This document shows positions 1 to 9,126 of a DNA stretch of 28,555 nucleotides, in pieces (within the stretch, counting starts at the first letter, position 1; each line of letters begins with the position of its first letter). Source of the stretch: Chara braunii (lineage: Eukaryota > Streptophyta > Charophyceae > Charales > Characeae); contig BFEA01000026.1 in the NCBI GenBank assembly GCA_003427395.1, positions 587,679 through 616,233 on the forward strand, given 5' to 3'. The notes under the pieces were generated by a model. It saw only the letters and a list, made by a program, of their open reading frames with translations, did not search any database and was not told the DNA's origin. A program made the position numbers and the translations under genes.

Positions 1-30
1 GAAAAAAAAAAAAAAAAAAAAGAAGCAGCC
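1..30. repeat. Poly-A tract at window edge
   Basis: A run of about 20 A broken by one G opens the window. It is most simply the 3' tail of a retroposed element whose body lies outside the window, but only the tract itself is visible. Confidence 0.5.
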
Positions 31-39
31 CCATGGTTG

Positions 40-160
40 GGCCACGGCCGAGATGTCTCGGCCACACCCCAGACTGGCCACGGCTGAGATGTCTCGGCTG
101 CACCCCAGACTGGCCACGGCCGAGATTGGCCAGGGCCGAGATGTCTCAGCCACAGCAGAG
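40..160. repeat. 36-bp tandem repeat (about 2.7 units)
   Basis: A unit of roughly 36 bp (40-74, 75-110, then a degenerate unit 111-160) is repeated. Each unit carries the short palindrome CCGAGATGTCTCGG followed by a CACCCCAGACTGGCCACGG-like spacer. The open frames through it are by-products of the repeat and I do not call a gene. Confidence 0.75.
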
Positions 161-560
161 ATTTGCAGGCACTACCCTTCACAGGCAAACGCAAAGTCTC
201 AGGAGTCGCCTACTCCGAAAAGTGGGGGCCTCGGGGCAGGGATGGAGGCCAAAAAAAGAAAAAGAAGAAATAAAAAAGTAAAGAAACAAGGAACTTCGAA
301 TCCACCTACGTCGGGAAGGCCGTCAGGTCACCAATGATTTGACGAATGTATCTGGCCAGGAAGTGAGGAACATGAAACAGGTTGTTTTCCTTTTTCGTTT
401 TTTGTTGTGAGGTCCCTGTAGCGCCCTGCCAGCCAGGCAGGGCGGATTCCACGCTTCATTGAGTTCCAGACAAGTACTGTAGCATCCTGTATCGGACCGC
501 AAACACAACATAAGGGATGTTTTTTTTTTTTTTTTTTAATCTGCTGTTCGTGGATAGACG
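161..560. other. Non-genic flank with one hairpin
   Basis: There is no convincing coding sequence. The stretch holds an A-rich run (250-290), a perfect 9-bp-arm hairpin with a 5-nt loop at 422-444 (CGCCCTGCC / GGCAGGGCG) and a T18 tract around 521-538 just before the transposon end. Confidence 0.5.
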
Positions 561-561
561 A

Positions 562-740
562 GGGCCCTGACTGAACTGCTACGGAAAGGCAGCCCGAGTT
601 TCAACTGCAATTGAAACTCGGGCCCTGACTAAAGGGCGTCGTTAGACACTCCTCGAGCCGTCCTCGGAGTTCAAGGACGAATCCTCGAAAATTTTTACGT
701 ATTTTTGAGGTGTCGTTCCACCTGTCCTCGGAGAATCGCC
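562..740. repeat. Left terminal and subterminal inverted repeat
   Basis: Two blocks (634-655 and 712-734) are perfect inverted matches to the right end; the left arm carries about 30 extra bases between them. An 11-bp direct repeat GGGCCCTGACT occurs at 562-572 and 620-630. A perfect 13-bp-arm hairpin with a 6-nt loop lies at 592-623. TCCTCGGAG boxes at 661-669 and 725-733 recur at the right end, as expected of subterminal binding sites for the element's own proteins. Confidence 0.8.
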
Positions 741-1304
741 CCGAGGACGAATCCTCGGGGCCCTCCCGCGGCCAGTTTCATGACATTATACACGACCGCG
801 AGGGTGTTGTCCGACCTTCGATACGGGATGTCCGTGTTGGAGGCGTGGTGGTCCAGCAGGCGGACGGCGGTACTGCGTCACGGGGCGCCAAGAAAAAAAT
901 CGTCAACGCGGGAACGACCCCGTTCGAATTTCGAAATTCGAATTTGCGCCACGCGGAGCGACAGTGTGGTGGCGCACACGCGGGTCGACGAGGAGGGGGG
1001 CAGTGCACGTCGCGAAGGGTTTCGGCTGCCATGGCATTGCGCACTTAAGTGTCGCCGCACCGCCACGTCTCCAAGGTGTTCGACGCCGCACCGCGCTTCG
1101 TATGCTGCCCGTAGTTGCGCTCGTGACGCAGAGGGGCGCGGCGGTTCCGTACTTCAGCGGCAGTGGGCGGACGCTCCAATCGGTGTGGAACATCGTTAAG
1201 CACGGCTGCATTGCTCACCTGATTGCAGGCGCCTTCAATCGCGGTGGGAGAGGTACGTGCAGGTGGGTGGCGAGGAAGGTTTCTTTTCCTGTCCGAAGGG
1301 CGGA
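741..1304 (+). other. Transposase upstream region with 20-bp palindrome
   Basis: This GC-rich stretch lies between the left terminal repeat and the first clear transposase codons. Several overlapping frames are open but none has recognisable protein character. A perfect 20-bp palindrome of TTCGAA type lies at 923-942 and could be a promoter or protein-binding site; that role is only inferred from its position. Confidence 0.4.
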
Positions 1305-2643
1305 ATGGAGGGCTGCGATAGCGATTATCGCGCTGTGCTGTCCAGTGCGGAGAAGACAGTTGTCGCGGCGGCTGCTGTCGCAGTTGTCCGTCGATTCCAG
1401 GTTGAGAGGGAGGCTGGGCGCATGAAAGTGACGCTTTCCAGGCAGCGGCAGAGGATTCTGCTGCAGAGGGTGTTGGACGCCCCGGACTGCGTTACCACTT
1501 CTGAGGCAGTGCTTCAGCTATGCTTTGCAATAGGGTGCGGTGTGGTTCCTCGGTCGTCGCCACGTTGGTGGATGAGGCGGAGAACCGGCGGGACTTGGGA
1601 GGATTTGCGGCTCTGCGATGACGCGACGGACGACTACTTCCAGGAAAAGCTCCGCATGTCGAGGAGAGTTTTCATTGAGATCAGCGAAGCCTGTGCACCT
1701 CTCTTGCGGCGACAGGTGACGTTCTACAGGGAGCCACTTCCGCCGGAGCAGATCGTCGCCTATTCACTGTACAGGTGGGCTACAGGAGAGTCATACGACA
1801 ACAACACCTCATCTTTCGACATAGGCAGGGCTTCCGGAATTCTGGTCGTGCACGATGTGACAAACGCTTTGTTGAGGGTGTATGGGGACAGGTTATCGTG
1901 CCCGACGGGGTGCGAAAACAAGTTGTGCTGCGGGCGACAAGGGCTTTCCAAACTGCCATGGCGCAGTTGACTGCACTTACATCTACGTGGACAAACCGAC
2001 GAACGCACCCGGCGAGAACTACTTCGAACGCAAGCACCGTTTCTCCGTCATTGCGCAGGTGGTGGTGGACCTGGATCTGCGCGTGCTAGACGTGTTTGTC
2101 GGATATCAGGGGAGCTGCCACGACATCAGGGTGATCCAACTGTCGAGTCTGTAGAGGCGCGCGGAACAGGGAGTGTTTTTTCGTGGGCCGCCTGTGACGC
2201 TGCCAGGGGGGGTGAGGACGAACGGTTACATCTTGGGAGACAACGGGTATCCTCCTTCTGAATGGGTAGTTGTGCCGTACGGAGGAATCAATCAGCACCC
2301 GGACGAGGAAAGGTTCGACACGAAGCAGAAGGTCGCAAGAGGGGCTGTGGAGAGGGCGTTTGGGAGGTTGAAGGGGATGTGGAGGCTCTTCCTGCGGACA
2401 CACAAGACAAACCTGGAAACACTACCGGAGCAGTTCACGACAGTCTGCATTCTCCACAATATCCTCCTCAATGTCGGTGTCGAGTTCGACGAGAATTTGT
2501 TGTGGGAGGTCGACGAGAACGGGGTGAGGCGCCGAGTGGACCTGGGGATTCATTGTCCCCTGCAGCCAGTGTCGATGTTGACGTCCACCGGTCCCGCCCT
2601 CGCGCTCCGCGACGCGCTGGCGGAGCGAATGAAACACCTGTGA
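1305..2643 (+). pseudogene. Harbinger DDE transposase, broken by two frameshifts and one stop
   Basis: This would be the nuclease that cuts and joins the element's ends. The frame opens at 1257 (GTG); the first ATG is at 1305. A helix-turn-helix-like stretch (about 1735-1880, ending in a VTNALLRVYGD segment) precedes a DDE_Tnp_4 core. The catalytic residues are visible: D in GAVDCTYI (1969-1971), D in LGDNGYPP (2239-2241) and E in ARGAVERAFGRLKG (2350-2352). Coding moves from the first frame near 1907 (a G4 run apparently one base short) to a second, then to a third near 1940, with DKGFPNCHG following. An in-frame TAG at 2152 sits where related proteins, as I recall them, carry Trp, so TGG to TAG is likely. 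Fold and triad are otherwise intact, which points to recent decay or partly to assembly error. Confidence 0.92.
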
Positions 2644-3332
2644 TCCTGTGCACTGCCTGCGTCTTTCACACGTAGAACACTTGCTTCAAGTCGTGTTCTG
2701 CCGTCTTCGATTAGTTAGGAGGGTTCGCCCTCTTTCGCTTTTGCGCGCAACGAAGTAGATGGTTTTCGGTCGCGGGCGGTCTTTTTCGGAGTTCGTTCTT
2801 ATGGTCGACGGTAGTGTGCTTGTCCAATTCGTCTATGGATCCCAGTGACGTGGCTCTGCGGTCGTTCGACGTCATGTCGGCAGTGGTTCGGTTGTGCACT
2901 TTGTTTGGAATTGAACGATGTCAGTGGTGGTGGGGGTGGGGGTGGGGTGGTTGACAGCTCCTCGGCGAGCTTATGAGTATGTGGTTTACAACGCTGCTTT
3001 GTTTCAAATTGAACGATGTTGTCGACTCCTGCGCTTGTTTTGATTGCTATGTGACGACTTCTTCGTGCATTCCGCTTCTTCCTTTCGTTCGGCGACCGAC
3101 TTCTTTCTCAACGTCATTCAAAATGTTTGTCATTCACACACTGTGTGCAATTTTATGCAATTGCTCAGGGTCATCGGTGACGCATGAATGCGGCAATGAA
3201 GATTCATGTACACTGAGAAACGAAGCATTTCAATTTTGTTATTTTAGTAATGCGTGGTGACAGTGCATGGCCAGGTTCGTTTCTCCGTATTTCATTCCTG
3301 ACGTGTCGTGGAGTGGCCTAATACACAAGGCT

Positions 3333-3361
3333 TTGGAGCAGATCTACGATCTCTGCTCCAA
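3333..3361. terminator. Perfect 10-bp stem-loop
   Basis: TTGGAGCAGA (3333-3342) pairs exactly with TCTGCTCCAA (3352-3361) across a 9-nt loop. It sits near the middle of the gap between two convergent genes, so a role in 3'-end formation or transcript separation is possible. That role is inferred from position only. Confidence 0.35.
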
Positions 3362-3395
3362 TGAGAAACTAATCACAACGAAAAAAAAAAACCTA

Positions 3396-3431
3396 GCAGG
3401 TGGATTGCTGACACAATAAAGCTCCACCTGC
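3396..3431. terminator. Stem-loop enclosing AATAAA
   Basis: GCAGGTGGA (3396-3404) pairs with TCCACCTGC (3423-3431). The loop contains AATAAA (3415-3420) on the plus strand. This could be a poly(A) signal for the transposase transcript although it lies about 770 bp past the stop. Tentative. Confidence 0.3.
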
Positions 3432-3913
3432 CTTGTACTGTCACCGCACACTAAAACAACACGCGCACGAAGATGACGACTGTCGACGTCACGACACCAC
3501 CGAACTGCGCGCTCCAACCACGACCATCGACGACAACACGTGTAGCGCGATGGAGGGGTTCTACCCATCCATCGTCATGGATTGCTGCACAGAAACGGCG
3601 ACCGGCCATCTCACCTTCCACACCCCATCCCCCACCCCCACCATCATTCCCCCCCACCCGCCCCCATTCCGCCGCGGCCTTGTGGATGAACCACGTGTCA
3701 CTTCTCGTCATCGCCATCGTCATCCGTCGGCGGGCCTCTGCCGATCCACCCGTGCTTTGCTGCTTCCGCTGCATTCTTGAGGGCCGCGTTGTGACCGAAA
3801 ACCAACCTGCAATCGGCCCATTCGGGGATGCAATGCGGGTAATCTCCTAGCGTGAGGTGGGCCTTCCCCAAACGATCTAAGACGAGGTTGGCGGTGTCAA
3901 CGATGTGCCGCCG

Positions 3914-5316
3914 CTAGTTGACGATGCAGGAGCCCGCCACTATGAGTGTTGGTTTGGCGACCATGGACGCGTAGAATGATGCCTCGTAGTGCGAGCGGTC
4001 GTCATCACCGCCCATCCGCATGATCCACATGCACGCGCTCAACAGAACTCGAAGACAATCTGCAAGGCGCGTCAACCTATCCTGTTTCACGCGGCCACCG
4101 TCTGCCCATTGCCCGCACCAAACTGCATTTGTCCAGCAGTCTGCCAGGCGCAGAACTGTCGCCTCCTGCCGCGCCGCCATGTCGTCGTCTTCGGGCCTAT
4201 CCACAAACTTCACTCCAACAAACCACAGAGGCACGTCCATCTTCATCACCAGCGTGTGGTAGACAAGGGCAGGGGAAACGACTTTCGACCATTCTAAAGC
4301 CTGCCAGACTGCTTGCGCGACGTCTGTTGCGAAGTCCACTGTCACGTACGATTCTGCAGGAGCGAAGCTTGTCGACCTCGACGACGATTTGAAGATCCTG
4401 CCGTAGATGGCACGCAACACCACTTTCTCCACGTTGCGCACTCTGCGCAGAGCCGGTTCACATTGCGCAGGGTGGTCGATCTTGAAGCGCGGCACATCAT
4501 TCGGCGACATTACCAGCATCGAAGGCGGTTCCGCTCCTGCATCCCCGTTGGCGATGGCGACGAAGTAGTCCGTGCAATCACCTACCGCCTCCCTCAATGG
4601 CTTCCCCGGTCCCTGACCCCAGAATGCGTCGCAGTCGATCCACAACTTTGACCTCTCTTCGAGATCATCCTCTTTAACCCCATTCTTCACCATCACCGAA
4701 TCTGGACGGTCGTCGTCATCATCGCCCCCCCCCTGGCATCCTTCCTCCCATCATCGCGGCGGACGTCATCGACCCTCCCCTCTCCCGCACCCTCCGCGAC
4801 TCCGCTCCCAGTAGTGTTATCCGCCGCCGCCGTCCGACCACCGCGCGCCGTCGTGTCGACCTTTTGCGCGGACGGTGTTTTTTCCACCCCTAAAGTCCCC
4901 GCCTGTAGCGCTGGGATTGGCTGACAAGGCGCCACATGCCCGACCTTTGGCGGAACTTGTCTCGCCACGTGCGCGTCCGTCATGACAATCCCTGCCGACT
5001 TCGGGGTTCGTGCCAACGAGACGGCGACACCACCGACCAAGCCTTGCTTCAGAGCGGCCAGCTGATCCCTCGACACCCCGTCCCGCCCAAACCCCAATCG
5101 CTTCATGACGTCCGCCCCTTGTGCATCCACCATCGACTCTTCCTCGCCGTGCAAATCCCCACTATGTTCGGAGCTGTCGTGATCAAAGCGCGACCTTTTC
5201 GACTTCGGTATGTGCCCTCTGCCTTTTTGGGTCTCCCCACCGTCGCCCGATCCGCTGTTTCTTTTCGCCTTCCCTGAAGCGCCGCGCGGTGCCATGTCGT
5301 CCACAAAGAAGTGCAT
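3914..5316 (-). pseudogene. Third transposon protein of unknown function, one frameshift
   Basis: About 467 codons are read from ATG 5316 (a second ATG lies at 5295) to the stop at 3914. The first part (5316 to about 4733) is basic and low in complexity: MAPRGASGKAKRN, a lysine/arginine stretch KSKRSRF that could be a nuclear signal, then a linker. The second part (about 4730-3914) is globular-looking, with LWIDCDAFWGQGPGKPLREAV, SYVTVDFATD, LVYHTLVMKMDVPLWFVGVKF and SACMWIMRMGGDDD. The parts are in different frames, joined at a 9-base C tract (4725-4733 on the plus strand). A one-base change there turns the weak tail into an Asp-rich linker running straight into the second part, so it was very likely one protein. 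I recognise no catalytic motif or known domain. It is co-oriented with and downstream of the Myb-like gene inside the transposon. I recall similar predicted proteins from Chara but cannot verify this. Confidence 0.7.
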
Positions 5317-6248
5317 GCCGAATGCAAAAAGTTGCGGCGCTTGGCTGACGTGGACGAAGGACCACGTGGACGACAGGAATGAAAGAGCGGCGGGAGGTTA
5401 ATGACGGGCACCTTGCCGACGGACGACGTTGATCATGCGGCGCTTCGCTGTTGTGGACGAAGGACCAGTCCGATGGCACGCCGCTTGGCTGACGTGGATG
5501 CAGGAGGACGTGGATGCCCGCGGAGCCCAAACCCGCCGATCGTAGCGTGACAAACGGATGACTACGCCTGCGACGACGATACCATGCACAGACGGTGCCT
5601 TTGGAGCCGTCGCGATAGAATGCCAGCGGTACGGAATGCCTCCCGGAATGCCCTTTTGTACGGTGCGCGGTCTCGCAGCACACCATGGACAGGCCAGGCC
5701 GTCCACTACAGCCCGCCCCTTCATCGATTCACAACAGACAAATTTTCTCGTGGCGTGGAGGTCATCCTCCGCATGACGAACAAGGCACGCAGGCGCTCCG
5801 CGCAAGAGGTACAAGGACCCCGCCCCCCATCCGTCCTCTCCCGCCCCCAAAAAGGTCAGGCACTCCAATCCGCCATTTTCCCCTCGCGTCCCAAAAAACC
5901 CACCCTGCCGCCTACACATTCGCGGACACCCCCAAAGAAGACCCTGGAAGATCGCCATCCATGCGTGGAGACAACAACTCACAACAACGTTCTTTAAACA
6001 CTATCTAAAAAAACGGAGGACCTGCTGTACAACCTCAGGACGCGGTGCGGGGAATGAAAGTAAACAACGCCTTTCACAGTCATGAATAAAACCCGCGATT
6101 ATTACTAAGCGTGAGCAACGAGGACTCGCCGACTGTACACAACCTACACATCACCGTGCTGCAGCACGCAGGACGACGGAAAATGCGACGTGCCGGAAGC
6201 GCACACGGGTCATGCCTCCGGACGTTCGACATGCCTGGTCGGCCCACG
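5317..6248. other. Spacer between the two minus-strand transposon genes
   Basis: No convincing gene. A 195-codon minus-strand frame (5398-5982) has no domain-like composition and I treat it as chance in GC-rich DNA. The segment has short rearranged direct repeats: GCTTGGCTGACGTGGA at 5339-5354 and 5483-5498, and GTGGACGAAGGACCA at 5350-5364 and 5453-5467. Confidence 0.5.
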
Positions 6249-8091
6249 TCAGGCTCGTTCGCGGATCGCTTTAGCAATCTCCATGAGGGCGTTGCACATC
6301 ATGAAGTTCGCCTGGTCAGCCTTCTCGTAGTGATCCTTCTGCACTTGTATCTCTCTCTCCAGAATGTCGCATTGCCTCGTCAAAATCGAGCACTGCCTCT
6401 TGCTCGCGCTGTCCACCGTCATTGACATCAGCGCCCCGTGCTCCTTCATGACGTCCGCCATCGCCTCGAAGGTCTGCTGTCTGACATTCTTTCGTTTGCC
6501 GGCCCCGCCACCGCCACCACCGGAGAACGACGAATCCCTCGTCGATCCGCGATCGTCGCTCTGACCGCCCCCCCCTACGTCACTACCGCCGGATTCGTTT
6601 CGCCCACGAACCGTGCCAGGCAATTGAACACCTCCTAGCGCACCTGTGTCCACGAAATTCGTGGGGTGTATAGTGTGATCACCCCCGGACATCGCCTTCA
6701 TCTCCGAATACACGCGCTCATCCATCCTTAAGTCGAACCCCCGCTCCCTCCTCTCCCCCGGCGTTAGTGTGAAGAAGTTAGGCTTCCCGGACTCTCCCAT
6801 GAACTTGTGCACGGATTTGAACTGCTGGTACAGGTTGTCCCATTTCTTTCCGCAGTCGACGGCCTTCCTACTCGTCACCCCCATCTGCACCAGCCTCTTC
6901 TCCACGTCCTCCCACTTCCATGTCTTCGTCGTCATCCGTCCGTAGTTGTGCCCCAGGCCGGCTAGATGCGAATCCAGGTCTCTTTTGGCTCTGATAAGAG
7001 CGATTATATGCTCCACTGTCCAAAAATCCCTGCTTTTTGTTCCGTCACCTGCCGACGATTCTTAGGCCGCAGTTCTTGCCTTTCCGCCCCGTGCGCGATT
7101 TTCTAACCTTGGTTCTCGCCGTCGACCCTCCGCGCTTCCTCCCTACTGAACGAATCTCCATCTCGCCGTCGTCGTCTTCGTCGTTGTCATCACCGTCGTC
7201 GTCCGCAGCGATCTCCTCGCCCCCTCCACCAGCGCAGTCCTCAAATTCGTCTTCGGCCCCCACACTGATTCTCGCCACCCCTCTCGTTATGCTGGCCGTG
7301 TTCGTGGAATGCAATTGTTGCCGTTCATCATCCCAAAACTGACGATCGACAACCTCCGTGGTGTCGCGCTCGTCGTCGTCCCCTTCTCTGTCGATTGCAC
7401 CGCCTGGCGTCGTCGTTCGGCAGCCTGCCAATCCAACTGTCTTCGTCCTCGACGCTGCCACACTTGCTGTACTCAAAGCCACCCGCCTCGGCAAAACGAA
7501 TCCACGGCTAGCCGCAGGGCCAACCGCCCTCACGGAAGGCGATGTGTGTTTGGAGGCAGAAGCCGGGTTCACGACAACAGTGTGCGTCAGGCCCTCGCCA
7601 CTCCTAGACCTCAGACCGAAGCTCAGACCGAAGCTCAGATCGACGAGTCCAGCGTCGTAACCAGCGGGGGTCCGGCCCTCCAGCAAATCAGTGTACGTCG
7701 GCGTCGATGCGTGTCTGTACACCTGGCTCCCCATCCAATCTTGCGTCGAGTCGCTACCCAGAGGAACCGTTGAGGATCTGGGGTCGTCGACGTCGTCGTC
7801 ACTCGGAGGCAATGGAATCTCGTGGGACGGCAGGTGGCTGTACAGCGCCGGGTCGTACGGCCGCTTGCCGCCTTCCGCACTGTTGCAACGCTGACGCGAG
7901 GACCCCCCACCTCCCACCGACATCATCGTCTTGGTCTGAAGCTTATCCATCTTCGTCGACCTCTTCGGCGTTCGATGCGTCTGTTTCCTTCCAGGAACGC
8001 GACCGAGGAAATAGATGTGGATGACGACAACGATGAGCAGCAGCAGAGCGACGAGCAGCAGCAAAGGCAGCCTGCGGTATAGGTCTGCCAT
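6249..8091 (-). pseudogene. Myb/SANT-like DNA-binding protein of the Harbinger element, one frameshift
   Basis: This is the usual partner of Harbinger transposases, which binds terminal DNA and brings in the nuclease. Read from ATG 8091, an acidic, low-complexity N-terminal half runs to a stop at 7045. The DNA-binding half continues in another frame just past it, with RDFWTVEHIIALIRAKRD then WKWEDVEKRLVQMG and CGKKWDNLYQQFK (about 7040-6800), the Trp-spaced pattern of a trihelix/Myb_DNA-bind_4 fold. A C-terminal helix (NVRQQTFEAMADVMKEHG to KAIRERA, about 6510-6249) looks like a coiled coil. The halves overlap near 7045-7067, so a one-base indel explains the break; a 33-nt GT..AG segment also exists there but is shorter than normal plant introns. 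Odd: the first 35 residues include a leucine/valine run like a membrane anchor, so the true start may be the later KMDKLQ Met. Confidence 0.85.
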
Positions 8092-8111
8092 CAACGTCAG
8101 GTCAGTCGACA

Positions 8112-8621
8112 CAGAACCGTTGTCGCAATCGCGGCGAGCAGAGACACACTGTGCAAGGGGGAAGACGCCAACGAACGAAATTCATGCAAGCAGCGACAGG
8201 GGGAGGACGCTTACAAAATCCGTAATTCCGACCGTTGGGAAGCCCGCGGGAACGCCACGAAGCCTCCGGGCGCCGGCCGAAGACGTCCGACGATCGCCAT
8301 GGCCCCTCCATGGGGCCGCCCGAAGGATCTACAGGGCCGTCCCGCGATTCAGCGCCAATGGTAAAACGAGGAGGCCGTTGCTGGAGGTTTTCGACTACGA
8401 CGGCCGAGGATGTCCGTCTTTTGGCCGCTGGACCACCACTGGACCACCTTCGGCCTCCAATTTCCGTTCTGGAGTAGCCGCCGACACCCCGTTAATCGCG
8501 GATCCTCGGGCTCCGAAGGACCTCGCGAGTTCCTTGGAGTTCGAGGACGATTTGGCTGGGAAATCCTCGGAGCCCGAGGATTTGTCCTTGGAGTGTTTTC
8601 ACATTTTCATTTCCGATTTCA
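8112..8621. promoter_or_regulatory. Right subterminal region upstream of the Myb-like gene
   Basis: This GC-rich stretch lies between the Myb-like gene start and the right terminal repeat, so it should hold that gene's promoter. From about 8500 it carries clustered CTCGG/GAGGAC boxes, including TCCTCGGAG at 8564-8572, plus close variants such as TCCTTGGAG at 8531-8539. The same words occur next to the left end. No protein-like frame is convincing. Confidence 0.5.
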
Positions 8622-8735
8622 TCTCCGAGGACAGGTGGAACGACGACGAAATCCTTGGAATCGCGTCCCCGAGGAGTGTCTAACGACGCCCAAACTGCTA
8701 AAACGGAGTTTCGAATGCAATTACAAACTGTTTTC
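8622..8735. repeat. Right terminal inverted repeat
   Basis: 8622-8644 and 8670-8691 are exact reverse complements of 712-734 and 634-655. Weaker similarity (TGCA.TT.GAAACTC) extends to about 8735, opposite the left-end hairpin. A reversed TCCTCGGAG box lies at 8623-8631. Confidence 0.8.
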
Positions 8736-8760
8736 GTGACTGCGCCGAAGTTACCCCAAA

Positions 8761-9126
8761 AAAAAAAAACGGGCCAAGAAAGGGATTGAGGTGAGAGAGA
8801 GAAAGATATCACGCGTCCTACTAGTGAAGGGGCTAGCTGGTAGGACAGAAATAGGGCATAGCAGCAGTAGAGATGGTGGCTTTGCTGCAGTAAGTCTTGC
8901 CGGAGTGAGGTAAAGAGGACTGATGATGGATTCTTGAGTCTTTTTCTGAATATTGTCTAACTCTGAAGTTCCAAAAAAAGAGGGCCTGAAGTAGCTCCAA
9001 AACTCTTAGTAGGTTTCTGTCTCATTTTCATGGAATCTTCTGATGACTTTTCTGAACGTTCTTGTTATGGGACGCTGGGCCCGGTTCCCAGTTTGTGCCA
9101 ATTTGTGAGGATATGGTTGTATCTAT
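8761..9126. other. Repeat-derived spacer without gene
   Basis: A12 at 8759-8769 is followed by DNA with no protein-like frame. A diverged copy of the GGGACGCTGG..CCCGG motif lies near 9069. The rest is probably LINE 3'-untranslated sequence leading into the tail at 9127-9211, but I cannot prove homology over this length. Confidence 0.35.

Larger units (their letters stand above)
2644..3913. other. Convergent intergenic region with G-tracts and hairpins
   Basis: This region lies between the 3' ends of the transposase (plus) and the unknown protein (minus). It contains a G-rich tract on the plus strand (2925-2950), two short similar blocks (near 2902 and 3000, both containing ATTGAACGATGT), a perfect 10-bp-arm hairpin (3333-3342 with 3352-3361), a second hairpin with 9-bp arms (3396-3404 with 3423-3431), an AATAAA on the plus strand at 3415-3420, and a C-rich tract (3623-3665) that is G-rich in the sense of the minus-strand gene. 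No protein-like ORF is convincing. Confidence 0.55.
560..8760. mobile_element. PIF/Harbinger-type DNA transposon, about 8.2 kb
   Basis: The element is defined by inverted terminal regions. 634-655 is the exact reverse complement of 8670-8691, and 712-734 of 8622-8644; similarity continues outward to about 595 and 8735. Between them lie a DDE_Tnp_4-type transposase (plus strand) and, on the minus strand, a Myb/SANT-like protein and an unknown protein. The pairing of a DDE nuclease with a Myb-like DNA-binding partner is the hallmark of PIF/Harbinger elements. The exact outer ends and the expected 3-bp target duplication could not be fixed. Both sides run into A/T homopolymers (521-538 and 8759-8769), so the ends are approximate to tens of bases. 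All three genes are frameshifted, so this copy is probably non-autonomous now. Confidence 0.85.

Noticed and set aside
40-160. CRISPR-like array
   Set aside because: Fewer than three units, directly abutting, with no distinct spacers; it is a simple tandem repeat in nuclear DNA.
705-1199. 164-codon plus-strand ORF upstream of the transposase
   Set aside because: It overlaps the terminal repeat, is Arg/Thr/Ser-biased, and frames on both strands are open here. No support for a gene.
5398-5982. 195-codon minus-strand ORF between the two transposon genes
   Set aside because: GC-rich DNA gives long chance frames. The protein has no domain-like blocks, and the opposite strand is open over the same region.
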